Assembly (NCBI GenBank): GCA_949948735.1
Contig: CATLGV010000013.1
Location: 1 to 64,000 of the forward strand
Source of the DNA: an uncultured Lachnospiraceae bacterium
GTDB lineage: Bacteria > Bacillota > Clostridia > Lachnospirales > Lachnospiraceae
DNA: 64,000 nucleotides
Direction of reading: 5' to 3'
This document shows, one piece after another, positions 29,637 through 37,889 of this stretch. The translations under genes and the position numbers were made by a program. Within the stretch, counting starts at the first letter, position 1; every line of letters starts with the position of its first letter. The notes under the pieces are model-generated. The model ran no database searches. It was not told the origin of the DNA and saw only the letters and a program-made list of their open reading frames with translations.

Positions 29637-31550
29637 CTACCCGATTTGATTCTTTGCCTTCAAAAACTCAAGAAATGCCGCCGCTTCCACCGGCTTTGAA
29701 AAATAATATCCCTGTATGTAATCGATTCCCAGCTGCTCAAGCGTCTCCAGCTGCCGCGCGGTCTCCACACCCTCGGAAACCACCTTCAGGTGCATGTCAT
29801 GCACCATGTTCATCGTCGCCTGCAATACGAACTGCGCCTTTTCATTCTCGAAATACGCCTGCGTCATATCGCGGTCAAATTTGACAATCTGAACCGGCAG
29901 ATCCACAATATAATTCAGATTGGACTGACCGTTGCCAAAGTCGTCAAGCGAAAAGGACACGCCGTAATCCAGCAGCATCTGCATGTTTTCCAGCAGGGTC
30001 TTTTTTACAATAACCGACGCCGACTCCGTAATCTCAAGATTGATATACCGGGGATCCAGCTTATGCTTCTCCATAATATCGATATACATCCGCGCAAGAG
30101 ACGTATCCTCGCACTGCACGACGGAAAGATTGACCTCGATATATTCAATACCGTACTGCGCGACATTATTTTCTTTGATAAAGCGGCAGGTCTTATCAAA
30201 AACGATCTCCCCCAGCCGGGAAATCAGTCCTGTCTCCTCGGCAATCGGAATAAACAATCCCGGCGGAATAATGCTGCCGTCCTCCCGCCGGATACGCACC
30301 AGCGCCTCTGCAGACACAAACTTCTTCTCATGCGTCGAATAAATCGGCTGGAAGAATACCTCGACGTGATCCTCCTTTATTGCCCAGCTGAGCGTCTCGA
30401 GCATCTCCTCCCTTGCGCGCTTTTTCTCTACGCTGGCCTTGTCCACCGTCACCGCATAAACCTCCGGCACATCCGCGCAGCGCGCCCGGAAATATTTCAG
30501 AAAGCCCAGCATCTCCTCCGGACTGTTTGCCACGTCCCCGGAGGGAAGCAGGACATAACGCGGCTGCAAAAAGAGCGCCTCCTCCTTATCCGCAAGCCAT
30601 GCGCCGCGAAACCGGTCGCAAATCATATGATAAGCGCGATCCAGCGCCTCGTTGTTTTCAAAGGCTAACGTAAATTCCCGTTCCTCCGTACTGAAAACCC
30701 GCGCCTCCGGCACGCGCCGCATAAACCGCGCAATCTCTATCATTGCGGCCTCAATCAGATCCGGGGGTACATCCTTGGCATGCGCCGCCTCCAGCGACAC
30801 CAGCATACCGCAGTTGTTAAGCCCCGCCCGATACCGCTGGCGTACAAATTCGACAAATGCGTAACGGTTGAAAAATCCCGTCTTTCTGTCAATATTCCCT
30901 TCCGGATTCTCCAGCTCAAAGAACAGGATAACCATACCCACAACGCTCGCAAAGCCAACCAGCAGCAGATTGCTGTTCAAAAACTGTGTCAGGGCAGCCG
31001 CGATCCATATCACCAGCCACAGCAGAATCGCGCTGCGGCGTTTGGGGTTCATCATGTTTCCCTGCACCTTAATCTTGACTATTGTAGTCACTATCAATAT
31101 CAGCGCGCCCACATACGTTGCCATGCAGGCCATGCCGTATGTATAGACCACCTTATCCCCATCATAAAAAAGCGATATCGGCAGCACATATACCAGCACG
31201 CTCACCGCCGCGGTCAGCACACCGGCTCCGCGCACGAACTTGTCCGCCTTTGTGAGCTGATGAATGTCCGCACTGGCATACACAAGCGCCATATAGCCGT
31301 TGAGCATCAGCGAGACCAGATAGGTCTTACATTCGAAGCGCACCAGCCACAGCGGATATTTGTCCTGGTTGACAATCAACACGACCGACACAATATCCAG
31401 TATCAGGCATCCGACGGTAATATACATCGCCCGCCGGAAAAGCTTTTCGGTATACAGCCCCAGCGTCTCCTGACGCCCATAAAAATAGAGCAGAAGAAAC
31501 ATGATAAACAATCCGCCCATCTGCATTTGAATATTCATATTGTTCCCCAT
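29637..31550 (-). CDS. Membrane EAL-domain protein (putative c-di-GMP phosphodiesterase) with degenerate GGDEF
   Basis: SAEALVRIRREDGSIIPPGLFIPIAEETGLI, LDDFGNGQSNLNYI, SEGVETARQLETLEQLGIDYIQGYYFSKP; N-terminal TM helices; GGDEF position reads STEEREFTL. Confidence 0.88.
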   Translation of the reverse strand: MGNNMNIQMQMGGLFIMFLLLYFYGRQETLGLYTEKLFRRAMYITVGCLILDIVSVVLIVNQDKYPLWLVRFECKTYLVSLMLNGYMALVYASADIHQLTKADKFVRGAGVLTAAVSVLVYVLPISLFYDGDKVVYTYGMACMATYVGALILIVTTIVKIKVQGNMMNPKRRSAILLWLVIWIAAALTQFLNSNLLLVGFASVVGMVILFFELENPEGNIDRKTGFFNRYAFVEFVRQRYRAGLNNCGMLVSLEAAHAKDVPPDLIEAAMIEIARFMRRVPEARVFSTEEREFTLAFENNEALDRAYHMICDRFRGAWLADKEEALFLQPRYVLLPSGDVANSPEEMLGFLKYFRARCADVPEVYAVTVDKASVEKKRAREEMLETLSWAIKEDHVEVFFQPIYSTHEKKFVSAEALVRIRREDGSIIPPGLFIPIAEETGLISRLGEIVFDKTCRFIKENNVAQYGIEYIEVNLSVVQCEDTSLARMYIDIMEKHKLDPRYINLEITESASVIVKKTLLENMQMLLDYGVSFSLDDFGNGQSNLNYIVDLPVQIVKFDRDMTQAYFENEKAQFVLQATMNMVHDMHLKVVSEGVETARQLETLEQLGIDYIQGYYFSKPVEAAAFLEFLKAKNQIG

Positions 31551-31697
31551 TTCCGCGCCCGGAGCATTTTATCCCCAGGCCCTGCGCTTTTATTTCCTTT
31601 CATCCGTGTCCGCCGGACACGTCCTGTCATTTAAAATGTTGATAAACATTATACCACAGCCGTCCGCCTTTTGCAAACCTGTCGCGGCTGCCATGCG

Positions 31698-32396
31698 CTA
31701 TCCGAGGTTGGTCGGCAGTATGCCTGTCTGCGAGTAGGTCTCGTTATTGTCGATTCGGTTGCGAATCTGCTCCATGCGCCGGTCGAGCTGGCTGATAATG
31801 TCGGAGCAGTATTTGAGCTCCTCCGAAATGCTCTCGGCGTTCTCGATATCCTTTTTATATTTGAGCTTGTGCTCGAGACTTGCCCAGAAGTCCATCGCGA
31901 TTGTCCGAAACTGCACTTCCACCCGCATATGCTTCTTCTCGTCGGTCAAAAAAATCGGGATATCCAATATCAGATGCAGGCTGCGGTAGCCGTTGGGTTT
32001 CGGGCTGGATATATAGTCCTTCTTCTTGACCAGAATAATATCGTCCTGTGCCAGCAGGCAGTCCACCAGCATGTAAATATCCTCCATAAACGCACAGATT
32101 ACCCGGATTCCCGCAATATCGTTCAAGTGGTTTTCAATATTTTCCACCGTGTAATCCAGCCCGTTGCGCTCGAGCTTGCCAAAGATGCTCTCCGGCGATT
32201 TGAGCCTGCTCTTGATCGTCTCAATCGGGTTGCGGCTGTGCTGAAGGGAAAGCTCCTTATTAAGCACGTCGAGCTTCGTCCCGACCTCCAGCATGGCGCA
32301 CTCGTACTGCATCATCAGCTTGCGAAACGCCACCGCCATTCCCTCAAACTTCTCCATCTGCTCTTTATTTAATGTGTATTCCGCTCTGTTATCCAT
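31698..32396 (-). CDS. Small alarmone synthetase (RelQ/YjbM-like, (p)ppGpp synthetase)
   Basis: SRLKSPESIFGKLER, DIAGIRVICAFMEDIY, SSPKPNGYRSLHLILDIP, VEVQFRTIAMDFWASLEHKLKYK. Confidence 0.92.
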   Translation of the reverse strand: MDNRAEYTLNKEQMEKFEGMAVAFRKLMMQYECAMLEVGTKLDVLNKELSLQHSRNPIETIKSRLKSPESIFGKLERNGLDYTVENIENHLNDIAGIRVICAFMEDIYMLVDCLLAQDDIILVKKKDYISSPKPNGYRSLHLILDIPIFLTDEKKHMRVEVQFRTIAMDFWASLEHKLKYKKDIENAESISEELKYCSDIISQLDRRMEQIRNRIDNNETYSQTGILPTNLG

Positions 32397-32493
32397 TTTT
32401 CCTCCGTTTTCACCCTTTCAAAACGTAAGCTTCCGTTTATTTTACCATGTAACAGATGATTTTCCCACCAATAAACCCAAAATTCTCTTTGTT

Positions 32494-33813
32494 TTATCCT
32501 AAACGCGATGCAATCCCTTCATTCAGCCTGTCATAGGATTCCCAATATTCCTTTTTAACAGGAATCCCTGCTTCTTTTATCAGTTCCTTAATGACTGCAA
32601 AAATTCCCTGTGCCGATTTGCCTGTTTTTTGCAAAAACCATTCGTCCGTAACCGCCACAATATCGTGCGCAGCCACATTACGCACCGCGCCTTCTATCTC
32701 AACAATCTCACAAACCTTCTGCTTTAATGCGGAATCGCTGATTTTACCGCCAATTATCTGCGCAATGTGATGGGAATAAACCGGTCCCTCCCGAAAACCC
32801 CCGCTATACGCCTTATCCAAAACCGTAAGCAGCCCTGCCTGATCAAGCTTTTTTCTGCTCCACCTCATAAGCCCCTTCGAATCCTCTGTACAGCAATCCC
32901 GCAGGGCAATGCCACATTTGTTCTGCAGAATATTTTCCATTAAATCGACCACCAACGGCGTAATGCCCCTGATAAAATCCGCATACTCCTGTTTTTCTAT
33001 TTTCATTTGCAGGACAAGCGCATACTCGAATATCTTCTGCTTATTGCCTTCCTTTATCGGATAAATATCCTGCGACGTCCCTGCTGTTAATTGGCTGATT
33101 TTTGAACGATTGAGCTTCACTCTCGCATCTGCAATCTGCAAAAGCCGATATGCCTCCTGCGATATATCTTCCCGGATTTCTTCGGCAACGGATAGCGCGG
33201 CCGTATAATCATAAGCCCTGATATGCTTTTTAATCGCATCTATCTTCAGCATCCTGATCAGATGCAAACAATGCACCTCGCTGCATCGGCTTGGCGCATC
33301 TTCATTATTGTCCTCATTTAATTCCCAGTTCAGCTCACAGTCGTATTCTTCCCTGTCCTCATACTGGTTGTTCATTCTACCCTGCGGCGTCGCTACCTGT
33401 ATCGGCTTAAACCGGTACTCCGCCAATGTCGCGATAATCAGCAACGCGCTCTTCATCGCAGGCGTTCCGGACGCCATATTCAGCAGCAATTCATCCTCTT
33501 TTTCCATTTCGCATTCGATTTTGTGAAGCTCTTCCCTGAAATCCTGATAGAATACGTCATATTGCTGTACATTCACCAGCTCGTTCCGCTCAATACATCT
33601 CACCTCAAAAAAATGCCCTAAAAACGCCCCCAGTCGTTGAAGCGCATCTATATAACGATTGTCTTTTTGATGATATGCCATCATCTCATGTGATAAGTAT
33701 AAATATACGATATCCGGCCGGTAATGGCGACAAACATGAAGCATGGATCCATCCCTCAGATATTTTATCGGATCCGTACCCCCTACAGGACTAAACAATA
33801 TTTTCCTGCCCAT
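32494..33813 (-). CDS. csm6: Csm6-like CARF-HEPN ribonuclease
   Basis: N-terminal Rossmann/CARF-like region with LLLNMASGTPAMKSALLI, C-terminal HEPN motif RNVAAH (Rx4H); located in a csm locus. Confidence 0.88.
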   Translation of the reverse strand: MGRKILFSPVGGTDPIKYLRDGSMLHVCRHYRPDIVYLYLSHEMMAYHQKDNRYIDALQRLGAFLGHFFEVRCIERNELVNVQQYDVFYQDFREELHKIECEMEKEDELLLNMASGTPAMKSALLIIATLAEYRFKPIQVATPQGRMNNQYEDREEYDCELNWELNEDNNEDAPSRCSEVHCLHLIRMLKIDAIKKHIRAYDYTAALSVAEEIREDISQEAYRLLQIADARVKLNRSKISQLTAGTSQDIYPIKEGNKQKIFEYALVLQMKIEKQEYADFIRGITPLVVDLMENILQNKCGIALRDCCTEDSKGLMRWSRKKLDQAGLLTVLDKAYSGGFREGPVYSHHIAQIIGGKISDSALKQKVCEIVEIEGAVRNVAAHDIVAVTDEWFLQKTGKSAQGIFAVIKELIKEAGIPVKKEYWESYDRLNEGIASRLG

Positions 33814-33824
33814 CTGGCTCTCCT

Positions 33825-34154
33825 CTAAATTACAATAATGTCTTCTCTTTCATTTTCGGCAGGTCTGCCAAAATTCGTAACCTGCCCCTTGCCAATAATT
33901 TTATAAACTCTAATACTATCCTGCGTTGATGTATAGGCCGGCAGACGTTCCAATAATTCATTATACTTTTTCCTTGGTATCACCGCTTCGAAAGCGGACT
34001 TTTGTATCCGAAAACCATACCCTAATAACAATTTTGACAATCGCAGACGTTTCCTGTTATCGGCAATATCATAAATAATCAACACAAATACCCTGTCGTT
34101 TTCAGGATTATCGTCTATTTCAAAAAAATAACTTTCTTTTTCCAATCTGCTCAC
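33825..34154 (-). CDS. cas2: CRISPR-associated endoribonuclease Cas2
   Basis: VFVLIIYDIADNRKRLRLSKLLLGYGFRIQKSAFEAVI pattern; start overlaps cas1 stop (ATGA). Confidence 0.93.
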   Translation of the reverse strand: MSRLEKESYFFEIDDNPENDRVFVLIIYDIADNRKRLRLSKLLLGYGFRIQKSAFEAVIPRKKYNELLERLPAYTSTQDSIRVYKIIGKGQVTNFGRPAENEREDIIVI

Positions 34155-35151
34155 CTGATTTCTATCGGTTTGTATATTGAAAAATCCTCCTCCTCAATCG
34201 CTTTTACCAATGTATCCATCTGCAAAACAATTGCTCTGCGGAAGCTTACCGGATAATCAATATAACTTAAATATCTTACATCGGTCTGCAACTTTTTCTC
34301 CAGCTTCGACAAATACTTTTTAATCCCATTTTTCGTCAAATAACATCCCGGGACGTCCAAATCTGTCACAAAGTCCTCCTTTTGAATTTCATGCCCGTTT
34401 ATCATACTCATAACGGTAGAATCCACAATCACAGCACGCCATTCTTCCATCATATCACTCGCCAGCGTGGGGTGCTTCTCTTTATCCCTATGCATAAAAC
34501 CAAAATACGGATTTAATCCTTTCGCTTCTATTGCGCCATACAATTCATTCATCAAAACAGAATACCCAAGGCTGAGCATAGAATTAAATTCATCCCGCGG
34601 TGGTCTTTTGTTGCGCCCCCGAAATGTAAATTTCGGTTCCACCAGCACAGACAGTCCTTCAAAATATGCCTTCGCGGCCTGCCCCTCATACCCCATCAGC
34701 TCCGGTATTGCTTCGCAAAAAGAAATTTTCTCCCTGCATATCTGTATCATTTTCACGGATTCGTCTACGATAGCATTTCTCCCCCTTTCATACCTTCTGA
34801 GCACTACCATTTGATTCTTTAGCTTTGCACGCAGAATATTCCGGGAAAGTTTCAGAGAAAAGTCCGTTTCGTATAAAGCGCATTGCCGCCTCTGTCTCCT
34901 TGTATTGACATGCCCCGTAGATTGCAACCGGCCAAAATAACTGCCGCCCTTCGAAAAATAAGCTATAGATATGCCGCGATTAAAGCATTCCACAATGCAT
35001 TGCGTCGTAACCTGGGCCTTCCCCATAATAGTAATACCTTCAGCGTCTCTATGGGAACCGCTTTCCTCATCCCATCTGCGTATTTCACCACACATTGGTT
35101 GGACTCAATGCCTACCGTAGCATTGTTTTCATTTATATACAGCAGACTCAT
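34151..35151 (-). pseudogene. cas1: CRISPR integrase Cas1 with apparent -1 frameshift near 35040
   Basis: N-terminus MSLLYINENNATVGIESNQCVVKYADGMRKAVPIETL (ORF 34963..35151) continues only in another frame as EGITIMGKAQVTTQCIVECFNRGISIAYFSKGGSYFGRL (ORF 34151..35095); downstream catalytic regions (LMNELYGAI, GFMHRDKEKHPTLASDMMEEWR) intact. Confidence 0.85.
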
Positions 35152-35416
35152 TTCTCTCCCTCCTCAAACTTATTCACCGATTGCGACAAACGCTGTATCG
35201 CCAGATTAAGCAGTTTTCATCCCCTACAAGAGCTTATTTCTCAAATCTTCGCAGCTTTCTCAATCGTGAAAAGGGAAGCTTAATTTTACAGTACATTCAC
35301 CCCTATTTGATTGCTATATGGTCGCTATCAACTCAAATTATCTTGAATTAACTCGAATTATTTCATAACCAACTGAATTTTCTGTCTTCCATGTTATATA
35401 TATTATAAACATAAAA

Positions 35417-35477
35417 GGGAGTACTCGCCCACAAAGTGGTCAGCCTCCTGAAGACCTAAAGTCTACCTGTACTGGCC
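35417..35477. ncRNA. Candidate structured RNA or structured DNA element: 5-bp outer stem enclosing three abutting hairpins
   Basis: AGTAC(35420-35424)/GTACT(35469-35473) encloses CCAC-AAA-GTGG, TCAG-CCTC-CTGA, AGAC-CTAAA-GTCT with essentially no spacer; strand unknown. Confidence 0.4.
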
Positions 35478-35774
35478 AAGTGACAAGGCAGGCTTATTTA
35501 TTTTCGCTTGTTGTTCCTATCAGTATAACATGGGCGCTTCTATACGACAAGATATTCTAAATTTCTTGCTTTATCAGGTTTTATCACAGGCTTCCCTGTT
35601 CTCTTAAATTGTGTCATTATTTTTAACTACGAACTCAAAAATAGACCTCTGTCGCACCAACCAACATTTTTCAGCAAAAACACACCAATACTGCACTTAA
35701 AAGCGCCACAATTTATAAGAATAATGGCCCTTTTGCAGTTTTTAACGCTGCTCAATCAAAATTTGCCCACTTTG

Positions 35775-35939
35775 CTAGTGTACCGACCCGTTCATTTTCA
35801 GCTAGATGACGCAGAATAAATTTTCAGTCTGCAAGGCGGCTGAATGAGGCGATGCGGTAGCATCGTCGATTGAAGCCAACGTGACAGATGGAAATTCAGG
35901 CAAGTCATTTGGTGAAATATGAACAGGTCAGTACACTGG
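35775..35939. mobile_element. MITE-like palindromic element with long imperfect terminal inverted repeats
   Basis: Left CTAGTGTACCGACCCGTTCAT vs right end reverse complement CCAGTGTACTGACCTGTTCAT (18/21 identical), inverted similarity continuing through ATGAC and into a central GATGC-GGTA-GCATC hairpin; no ORF. Confidence 0.65.
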
Positions 35940-35958
35940 TCTTCTCTACAGAAACTGT

Positions 35959-36632
35959 ACTTCTGTCCCCTTACGGGGGCTTATTTCCCAAATAGGCGGA
36001 AAAGCACTTAAAGAACGGAACGATAGTATTGTTTCCGTCCCCTTCCAGGGGCTTATTTTCCAAACAGCAATATCTATTGGCATTATGTTGACAGATGGTG
36101 GTTTCCGTCCCCTTACGGGGGCTTATTTTCCAAATAAGACGGTGAAACATTTTACGGCGCATATAATTGTTTCCGTCCCCTTACGGGGTTCTTATTTTCC
36201 AAATACGTGACGGCCTTTCGCCTGAACTGGAAAATAAATTTCCGTCCCCTTACGGGGTTCTTATTTTCCAAATTTGCGGGAAAGGATATTTTTTACATCT
36301 CCGCGGATCTGATTTCCGTCCCCTTCCGGGGTTCTTATTTTCCAAATACTACCAGCCTACTCATGCTGTGATAAGCAACCCATTTCCGTCCCCTTCCGGG
36401 GTTCTTATTTTCCAAATTACCACGATTTTTCGCAAACAGCTTGATGTGGCATTGTTTCCGTCCCCTTACGGGGGCTTATTTTCCAAATCAGGGCCCCGGC
36501 TCCATCATGGAAACCTCGTCCCTGGTTTCCGTCCCCTTCCGGGGTTCTTATTTTCCAAATGCGGATGGAAGACATGGAAAAAGTTACAGTAAACCGGTTT
36601 CCGTCCCCTTCCGGGGTTCTTATTTTCCAAAT
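35959..36632 (-). CRISPR. CRISPR array: 10 repeats (35 or 36 nt) and 9 spacers (33-38 nt)
   Basis: Repeats at 35959, 36031, 36101, 36169, 36238, 36312, 36382, 36454, 36525, 36597; consensus (G/A)TTTCCGTCCCCTT(A/C)CGGGG(TT/G)CTTATTTTCCAAAT. Minus orientation inferred from the 3' ...GGGGACGGAAAC end (hairpin plus 8-nt tag) and degenerate repeats at the low-coordinate end. Confidence 0.97.
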
Positions 36633-36770
36633 CCTCTCCCCTATATCCTAGCATTTATGCGTTGTCCAAACGCCATTCGCGGGGGAAAATCCGTTTTGAC
36701 ACAATCTGTATGTCTTTATTCTTTAGGAAACCATTCAAATCCAATGTTTTCAAGGTGCGTGGCAAATCTA
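36633..36770 (-). promoter_or_regulatory. Putative CRISPR leader between csm5 stop and first repeat
   Basis: Non-coding segment adjoining the well-conserved end of the array; leader side inferred from repeat degeneracy at the opposite end. Confidence 0.55.
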
Positions 36771-37889
36771 CTATACAGATTTTATCTTTTCAATCCTGCA
36801 CAGCCCCATCTGGTACCGCTTCCCCTGATATCTTGTACATTTCAGGATATGCGGTGAAGCGCCATAGCTTCCGTCCCTATCATGTTTATGTACTCTGGGA
36901 ACATTCGTCTTACCAAATATCCTTGGGATTATATCCAGACCTTCCTTTTTCCCATACATCGGATAAACGATGGTCTTTGATACGAAACCGCACCCTCCGC
37001 CACATAGGACATAATTCATTTTCGGGGGCTCCACACCTGTAAATGCCATCGCAAAGTTTTTATAATAACTTTCCATAAAAGTCTTTACCGCTTCCATCAG
37101 GGACTTCCCTGTCACATTGCAGATACTCATATCCACAGCAACAGAAAACCTTATCTCTGTGTCGGGCCTGATGCATTCTCTTAATAAAGGAAGCTTTGTC
37201 TCCGTTCCGTCCGTATGCAGCTCGATCTTCTGACATAGCACCAGTTCATCCACGGACAGGGGGGCACTGTCACTGACAATGAAACCCTGCAAAAAGTCAT
37301 TCACCGCATCGCCATGTCTTGTACCTTCACGCCTTAATATTCGGTAAGCATGGTTTTCAATATCCAAAACGTCCTTCTTCAAATACCGGTTTCTGCTCGT
37401 ATTGATATCCGCGTTTCTTTTCAGCGCTGCCTTTTCCTGCTGGTACTTCTCCGGCCGTTTCAAAATATCCTCACCCAGCAGTATTGTCCGGAACATTCCC
37501 TTTAACGAACTCCCGGGAATATAAGGGTTACCATAAGCGTCCTTTATACACGCCATAACCTGCAGCCTGTTTGTCGTATCCTCGTCAATGGAATCACCAC
37601 AGTCCAGACTGTATTTCAGAAAAGGCTGTATCTCCTCCAGCCTGATATTCTGCCTTTTAAGCCATACCGCAAGCCCCATGCGGTTCGGCCCCAATAAGTA
37701 CTCCTCGAAAGCCGCCTGTTTTTGCCTTTCGGACAATTCCCTGTATAATCTCTGAATGTCGGGAATCCCAACCTGCTTTCGATCTAAAAATACATATTCC
37801 TTTTTCCCGATTTCCTTGCCGCTTCCCACAAATACAGGGCCGACTGTACGCATAACCACCTGATAGCTTTTCAAATATTGATTATTCAT
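36771..37889 (-). CDS. csm5: Type III-A RAMP protein Csm5
   Basis: MRTVGPVFVGSGKEIGKKEYVFLD...GNPYIPGSSLKGMFRTILL. Confidence 0.92.
   Translation of the reverse strand: MNNQYLKSYQVVMRTVGPVFVGSGKEIGKKEYVFLDRKQVGIPDIQRLYRELSERQKQAAFEEYLLGPNRMGLAVWLKRQNIRLEEIQPFLKYSLDCGDSIDEDTTNRLQVMACIKDAYGNPYIPGSSLKGMFRTILLGEDILKRPEKYQQEKAALKRNADINTSRNRYLKKDVLDIENHAYRILRREGTRHGDAVNDFLQGFIVSDSAPLSVDELVLCQKIELHTDGTETKLPLLRECIRPDTEIRFSVAVDMSICNVTGKSLMEAVKTFMESYYKNFAMAFTGVEPPKMNYVLCGGGCGFVSKTIVYPMYGKKEGLDIIPRIFGKTNVPRVHKHDRDGSYGASPHILKCTRYQGKRYQMGLCRIEKIKSV

Noticed and set aside
32494-33813. Interpreting the CARF-HEPN gene as a toxin-antitoxin HEPN unrelated to CRISPR
   Set aside because: CARF-like N-terminus plus direct linkage to cas2/cas1 and csm genes makes Csm6 the simpler call.
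35095-35095. ORF-track start of cas1 (MCGEIRRWDEESGSHRDAEG...)
   Set aside because: Its first residues are out-of-frame sequence; the conserved Cas1 N-terminus lies in the other frame up to 35151.
35417-35477. Cloverleaf element as a tRNA or hammerhead ribozyme
   Set aside because: No T-loop GGTTCRA, no 7-bp acceptor or anticodon arm; a CTGAAGA string resembles the hammerhead CUGANGA box but the required GAAA core is absent.
36167-36857. Plus-strand ORFs translating as repeated FPSPYGVLIFQI / FRPLPGFLFSK
   Set aside because: These are translations of the CRISPR repeats and spacers, not genes.
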